Positions 5,705-8,639 of a stretch of 8,639 nt of DNA are shown here, one piece after another. The stretch's first letter is position 1. Each line of letters opens with the position of its first letter. Source of the stretch: Chitinophagaceae bacterium (lineage in GTDB: Bacteria; Bacteroidota; Bacteroidia; Chitinophagales; Chitinophagaceae); NCBI GenBank assembly GCA_014379785.1, contig JACMLD010000318.1, positions 1 to 8,639 of the forward strand, written 5' to 3'. Position numbers and translations under genes: made by a program. Below the pieces are notes generated by a model that worked only from the letters and a program-made list of their open reading frames with translations, was not told where the DNA came from and ran no database searches.

Positions 5705-5985
5705 AAATGTGAAGAATGGGAGGGAATGTGATGAATGTGGGGGAATGTGGTGCGCTTTGCTCGCGCTGCCGTCATTTCGACCGAGCGCAGCGAGTGGAGA
5801 AATCCCCTGCCATCCTCAGACTCGTATTACCGGCCGGACATTTCTCCACCCACATCGCTTCGCGATGGGAGTCGAAATGACAGCGAGCACGCCTACAATG
5901 CATACGCGAGCAAAGCGAGCCACATTCTCCCACATTGCGCGAAGCGCACCACATTCCCCCACATTCCTCCACATCCTCTCTCATT
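5705..5985. repeat. Large nested inverted repeat with two head-on REP-like units (possible mobile palindromic element)
   Basis: This 281-bp non-coding stretch is mostly inverted repeats. A perfect 25-bp inverted repeat is formed by 5733-5757 and 5942-5966, made of GGAATGTGG/CCACATTCC motifs and continued outward imperfectly. Inside, two copies of a REP-like unit face each other: GTCATTTCGAC (5771-5781) ... GTGGAGAAAT (5794-5803) on the + strand, and the same on the - strand at 5881-5871 and 5849-5840. Their inner parts differ; the right copy has its own hairpin CATCGC-TTC-GCGATG. An extra pair of 13-bp arms (5753-5765 and 5905-5917) offers an alternative cruciform. The element sits between the stop of the upstream receptor (5987) and the riboswitch start (about 5697). 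It resembles palindromic repeats scattered in many Bacteroidota genomes. No ORF in it looks real. Confidence 0.8.
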
Positions 5986-5986
5986 C

Positions 5987-8041
5987 TCAATTCCTCCCCA
6001 AACTCAACCCCGCAAACCAGTTCCGGCCGGGAGCTGCATTGAAAAACCGATTGCCGGCGGCGTTGATGTCATTGCCCAGGCTATAGTTTTCATCGAGGAG
6101 ATTGTCGGCACCGGCAAAAATTCCGGGCCTCCATTTCTTGGATGTTTTCTTCCATCCAATGCGGCCGCCCAGCAGATGATACGCCCCCGCAAAAGCAGTA
6201 TTTGCATCGTTTAAAAAAATCTTTGTGGCCGCGTAATAGTTTGCATTCAGATAAAATCCTGCTTTCATCATCACATCTGCAGAAACTGAAAGAGTCCCGG
6301 TCGGCACAGAGGGCACCATTCTACCGGAGAAATTGTCCACGCCCTTTACAAAACTGCCATACCTGAAATGATTATAGGTATAATCGGCACGCAAAAGATA
6401 GTAATCCAGCCGGCTCAATCGCCGCGCTATGTGCACGTACTGCACGGTCATCTCCGCGCCCTTCTGATTAACATTGCCAGCATTCACAAAAAAATCAGCT
6501 CCTGAAAGATCGCGGCGCTGCACAAGCGCATCATTCAACCTGAAATAAAAACCTGTTAACTCGATAGATAGTTTTCTTCCCAGCAATTCCTGACGAAACA
6601 TCAACTCATAATTCCAGCCTTGTTCAGCTTCAAGATCGGTACTGATAACTCCCGTAGAAGGAAGTATCTCTGCTACTGTTGGTGGCGAATAGCCTTTGGC
6701 CACCGTGGCCCTCGCTGAAAACCCATTCTCAAACCTTCGAAGCACTGCAATCCGGGGAGCCAGCTCGTTACGGTAAGTTCTTTTCTGTGTGAGTACAGGA
6801 TAGCGATTCAGACGCGCAAACGAAACGGAAGAACTGTTTACTCCCGCGCCGATGCTTATACTCAGTTTTTCTCTTACAATCAGGTCGGCCTGCAAAAACA
6901 CACCCAGATTTCTATTGCTCACATCATCGTTGGTCTGCATAGTATCAGGCTGACCATTGCGGTTGTTGGACACCATCGTATTGAAATATCCCTGTTGAAA
7001 TTCTGACCCTGCGACAAACTGCCACTCGAGTTGCTCGATTTTTCGTTTGTAAGTAAATACTGTCCGCCCACCGAAATGCGGTTCATTTCTTCTTTCGAAA
7101 TTTCTGATAGCGGAATTTTTTATCTGTGCAAAGGCACCATACAGTGTGGTGGTATTGCTAAAAAAGCTGTCGATCTGATACCTGCTAGTAAAACCTGCAA
7201 GCAAATTCTTTTGAAATATTGCCGCCTTTGCATTCACGGCTGATGGAAACCCACCACCGGCCGGCCTTGCCCGCTTCGGGTCCGCCGCAAACTCGGCAGC
7301 AGTCAATGCTCCCGGCGTCTGATAATACATATCCGTAAAAAGAAGCGATGCAGTCAGACTATGCTTCTGGTTGAGGCGCGCTTGTGTAACCCAGGAAAAA
7401 TTATCACGACGCATCTGCGTTTGGACTCTGTAGCCATCGGTTTCATTGTGCGCATAACTGACGCGTGATGATAAATCATCGTTTCCAAACCGGACCGTTC
7501 CCAATAAATTATGAAGGCTAAAACTTCCGGTGTTATAATAGAGATCGAATCCTGGTTTAGACTTTTCAATGCTGTTGACAAGTATCAGTCCGCCGGTACC
7601 TGCACCATACAAACTGGAAGCGGTCCCCTTATTGATCTCGATTGAATGAAAATTGTTTAAAGCAAACTGATTGAAATAGGTATTGCCACCCGGGTCAGTG
7701 ACCGGTATACCATTATAATACACCTTTACGTTTCTAACGCCAAAGGGTGAACGCAATGAACTTCCCCTGATATTTATCCGGTAGCTACCAGGCGATCTTT
7801 CTTCCATTCTTACCCCTGCTACCGTATTAAAGGCCGACACCAATGAAGTATTGTTGTGGAACTTATCCGAATTTACCGCCAGCACCCTAACTGTTGCCGT
7901 CGAAAGCGCTGCCGACCGGTTCTGTTCAAAAGCTCTTATGATAACAGGTTCCAGAAGCTTTGCCGTATCGGTTTCCGTTTCCTGCGAATAACAAACCTGA
8001 ACAAACAGTGAAGAGAGCAGCAGTCCCGCAATAAATTTCAT
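5987..8041 (-). CDS. TonB-dependent outer-membrane receptor, ligand unknown (FecA-like plug)
   Basis: A 684-residue TonB-dependent receptor. It has a signal peptide (MKFIAGLLLSSLFVQ, ending near YSQ at 20), a TonB-box-like stretch EPVIIRAFEQ (31-40) and a plug domain at about 45-155 with INIRGSSLRSPFGVRNVKVY, NGIPVTDPGGNTYFNQ and IEINKGTASSLYGAGTGG, the pattern seen in FecA-like receptors. The barrel follows, including GYSPPTVAEILPSTG and the C-terminal DNLLDENYSLGNDINAAGNR. It ends LSLGRN rather than in the usual aromatic residue. No carboxypeptidase-like N-terminal extension and no SusD partner lie nearby, so siderophore or other metal-complex uptake is more likely than glycan uptake, but there is no direct evidence. 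No riboswitch precedes it. The start is 55 bp from a divergent permease start. Confidence 0.9.
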   Translation of the reverse strand: MKFIAGLLLSSLFVQVCYSQETETDTAKLLEPVIIRAFEQNRSAALSTATVRVLAVNSDKFHNNTSLVSAFNTVAGVRMEERSPGSYRINIRGSSLRSPFGVRNVKVYYNGIPVTDPGGNTYFNQFALNNFHSIEINKGTASSLYGAGTGGLILVNSIEKSKPGFDLYYNTGSFSLHNLLGTVRFGNDDLSSRVSYAHNETDGYRVQTQMRRDNFSWVTQARLNQKHSLTASLLFTDMYYQTPGALTAAEFAADPKRARPAGGGFPSAVNAKAAIFQKNLLAGFTSRYQIDSFFSNTTTLYGAFAQIKNSAIRNFERRNEPHFGGRTVFTYKRKIEQLEWQFVAGSEFQQGYFNTMVSNNRNGQPDTMQTNDDVSNRNLGVFLQADLIVREKLSISIGAGVNSSSVSFARLNRYPVLTQKRTYRNELAPRIAVLRRFENGFSARATVAKGYSPPTVAEILPSTGVISTDLEAEQGWNYELMFRQELLGRKLSIELTGFYFRLNDALVQRRDLSGADFFVNAGNVNQKGAEMTVQYVHIARRLSRLDYYLLRADYTYNHFRYGSFVKGVDNFSGRMVPSVPTGTLSVSADVMMKAGFYLNANYYAATKIFLNDANTAFAGAYHLLGGRIGWKKTSKKWRPGIFAGADNLLDENYSLGNDINAAGNRFFNAAPGRNWFAGLSLGRN

Positions 8042-8061
8042 AGCATCATGAATGTTGACGC

Positions 8062-8069
8062 CAAAGGTA
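8062..8069 (-). promoter_or_regulatory. -7 promoter element (TACCTTTG) of the upstream TonB-dependent receptor
   Basis: On the - strand TACCTTTG matches TAnnTTTG fully, 20 bp before the receptor ATG. It implies a very short leader. The -33 region would fall at about 8089-8092, next to the start codon of the divergent permease, and shows no clear TTTG. Confidence 0.45.
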
Positions 8070-8096
8070 AAAGGTATTATTCGTTATCTTCATTCC

Positions 8097-8639
8097 ATGG
8101 CAAGCAACAAACCGAAACTGAAGCTTTTTGACCTCACCATGATCGTGATCGGACTGGTGATCGGAATGGGTATATTCCGTACTGCCGCCGATTCTGCCAA
8201 TGCCTCTATTACTCCCGCAGTGTACTTCGGGGCATGGATTGCCGGAGGAATTATCGCGCTTTGCGGTGCGCTGACCTATGCAGAAATCGGGTCAAGATTT
8301 CCCGTCACAGGTGGGTACTATAAAATCTTTGCAGAATGCTACCATCCCTCCATCGCCTTCGCCATCAATTGCATCATCCTGATCTCAAACGCCGCTTCGC
8401 TCTCAGGCGTCGCGCTCATTGGCAGTGAATATATTTCGCAGATACTGTTCGACGTGCCACCCAGTGATATGGTGAAGGCACTGATCGCAATGGTGGCCAT
8501 CGTACTTTTTTATGGAGTCAACCTGGCGGGACTGCGATTGAGTTCCAAGACCCAGAATGTACTCATGCTGATCAAGATCACCATGATCGTTGTTTTAATT
8601 CTCGCGCTTTTCTTTCCCCAGCATTACCAGGAACCGACC
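8097..8639 (+). CDS. APC-family amino-acid permease, 5' part only
   Basis: The frame opens at ATG 8097 and remains open for 181 codons to the end of the window. Family marks: LKLFDLTMIVIGLVIGMGIF (residues 8-27), the first helix with the unwound GxGIF motif that contacts the substrate's alpha-amino and carboxyl groups in APC/LAT transporters; then helix 2 (AGGIIALCGALTYAEIGSRF) running into the conserved 'AE-x-G-x-x-x-P-x-x-G-G-x-Y' signature (VTGGYYKIFAE). Further helices lie at about 87-105, 126-146 and 158-174. Full-length members have 12 or more helices and 430-500 residues. It would be an inner-membrane secondary transporter for amino acids; substrate unknown. It is divergent from the TonB-dependent receptor with 55 bp between. 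No clear ribosome binding site is visible, which is usual for this phylum. Confidence 0.9.
   Translation, partial: MASNKPKLKLFDLTMIVIGLVIGMGIFRTAADSANASITPAVYFGAWIAGGIIALCGALTYAEIGSRFPVTGGYYKIFAECYHPSIAFAINCIILISNAASLSGVALIGSEYISQILFDVPPSDMVKALIAMVAIVLFYGVNLAGLRLSSKTQNVLMLIKITMIVVLILALFFPQHYQEPT

Noticed and set aside
5733..5966. CRISPR array, suggested by repeated CCCACATTC motifs
   Set aside because: Repeats are short, inverted and unevenly spaced, with no unique spacers of constant length.
5568..6214. Two overlapping + strand ORFs (172 and 159 codons) across the riboswitch and repeats
   Set aside because: They run over the cobalamin riboswitch, the inverted repeats and the antisense of a receptor gene; the translations are low-complexity repeat products without family features.
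8055..8083. Promoter for the APC permease (TTG at 8055, TATTATTC at 8075)
   Set aside because: The second box misses two key positions of TAnnTTTG and the spacing is short; not strong enough to annotate.

Overview
The window looks like a chromosomal segment from a member of the Bacteroidota, probably near the Chitinophagaceae. The reasons are two SusC/BtuB-style TonB-dependent receptors, promoter elements of the TAnnTTTG type, start codons without clear Shine-Dalgarno sequences, and a palindromic repeat type common in that phylum. No marker gene fixes the genus.

Left part (1-2590) is accessory and partly decayed. It starts with the 3' end of a pyridoxamine-5'-phosphate-oxidase-like flavoprotein gene on the + strand. 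Next come two broken genes on the - strand: a 58-codon remnant of an AraC regulator whose middle is deleted (287-463), and the C-terminal part of a short-chain dehydrogenase with a frameshift and no 5' end (522-about 894). Right where the dehydrogenase homology stops lies a compact two-gene operon on the - strand: a PD-(D/E)XK nuclease-like protein (1614-2501) followed after 3 nt by a protein that looks phosphoribosyltransferase-like (921-1610). This pair is the best candidate for an undescribed system, most plausibly anti-phage or other conflict function; that role is inference.

Centre (2590-2770): a tRNA-Arg(CCG) gene on the - strand with its own promoter and terminator. Its 3' end faces the accessory block, as expected if the tRNA once marked the edge of an integrated region.

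Right part (2786-5700): a vitamin B12 uptake unit on the - strand. A cobalamin riboswitch (about 5505-5697) precedes a BtuB-like TonB-dependent receptor (3419-5383), followed after 16 nt by a small polytopic membrane protein of DUF6580 type (2803-3402). The receptor would bring cobalamin across the outer membrane; the membrane protein is a candidate for a matching inner-membrane step. A perfect 10-nt complementarity flanking the B12 box suggests how the switch may work.

Far right (5700-8639): a large nested inverted repeat (about 5705-5985) containing two head-on copies of a REP-like unit sits between the riboswitch and the end of a second TonB-dependent receptor (5987-8041, - strand, ligand unknown). 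Divergent from that receptor, after only 55 bp, begins an APC-family amino-acid permease (8097 onward, + strand) that runs off the window.
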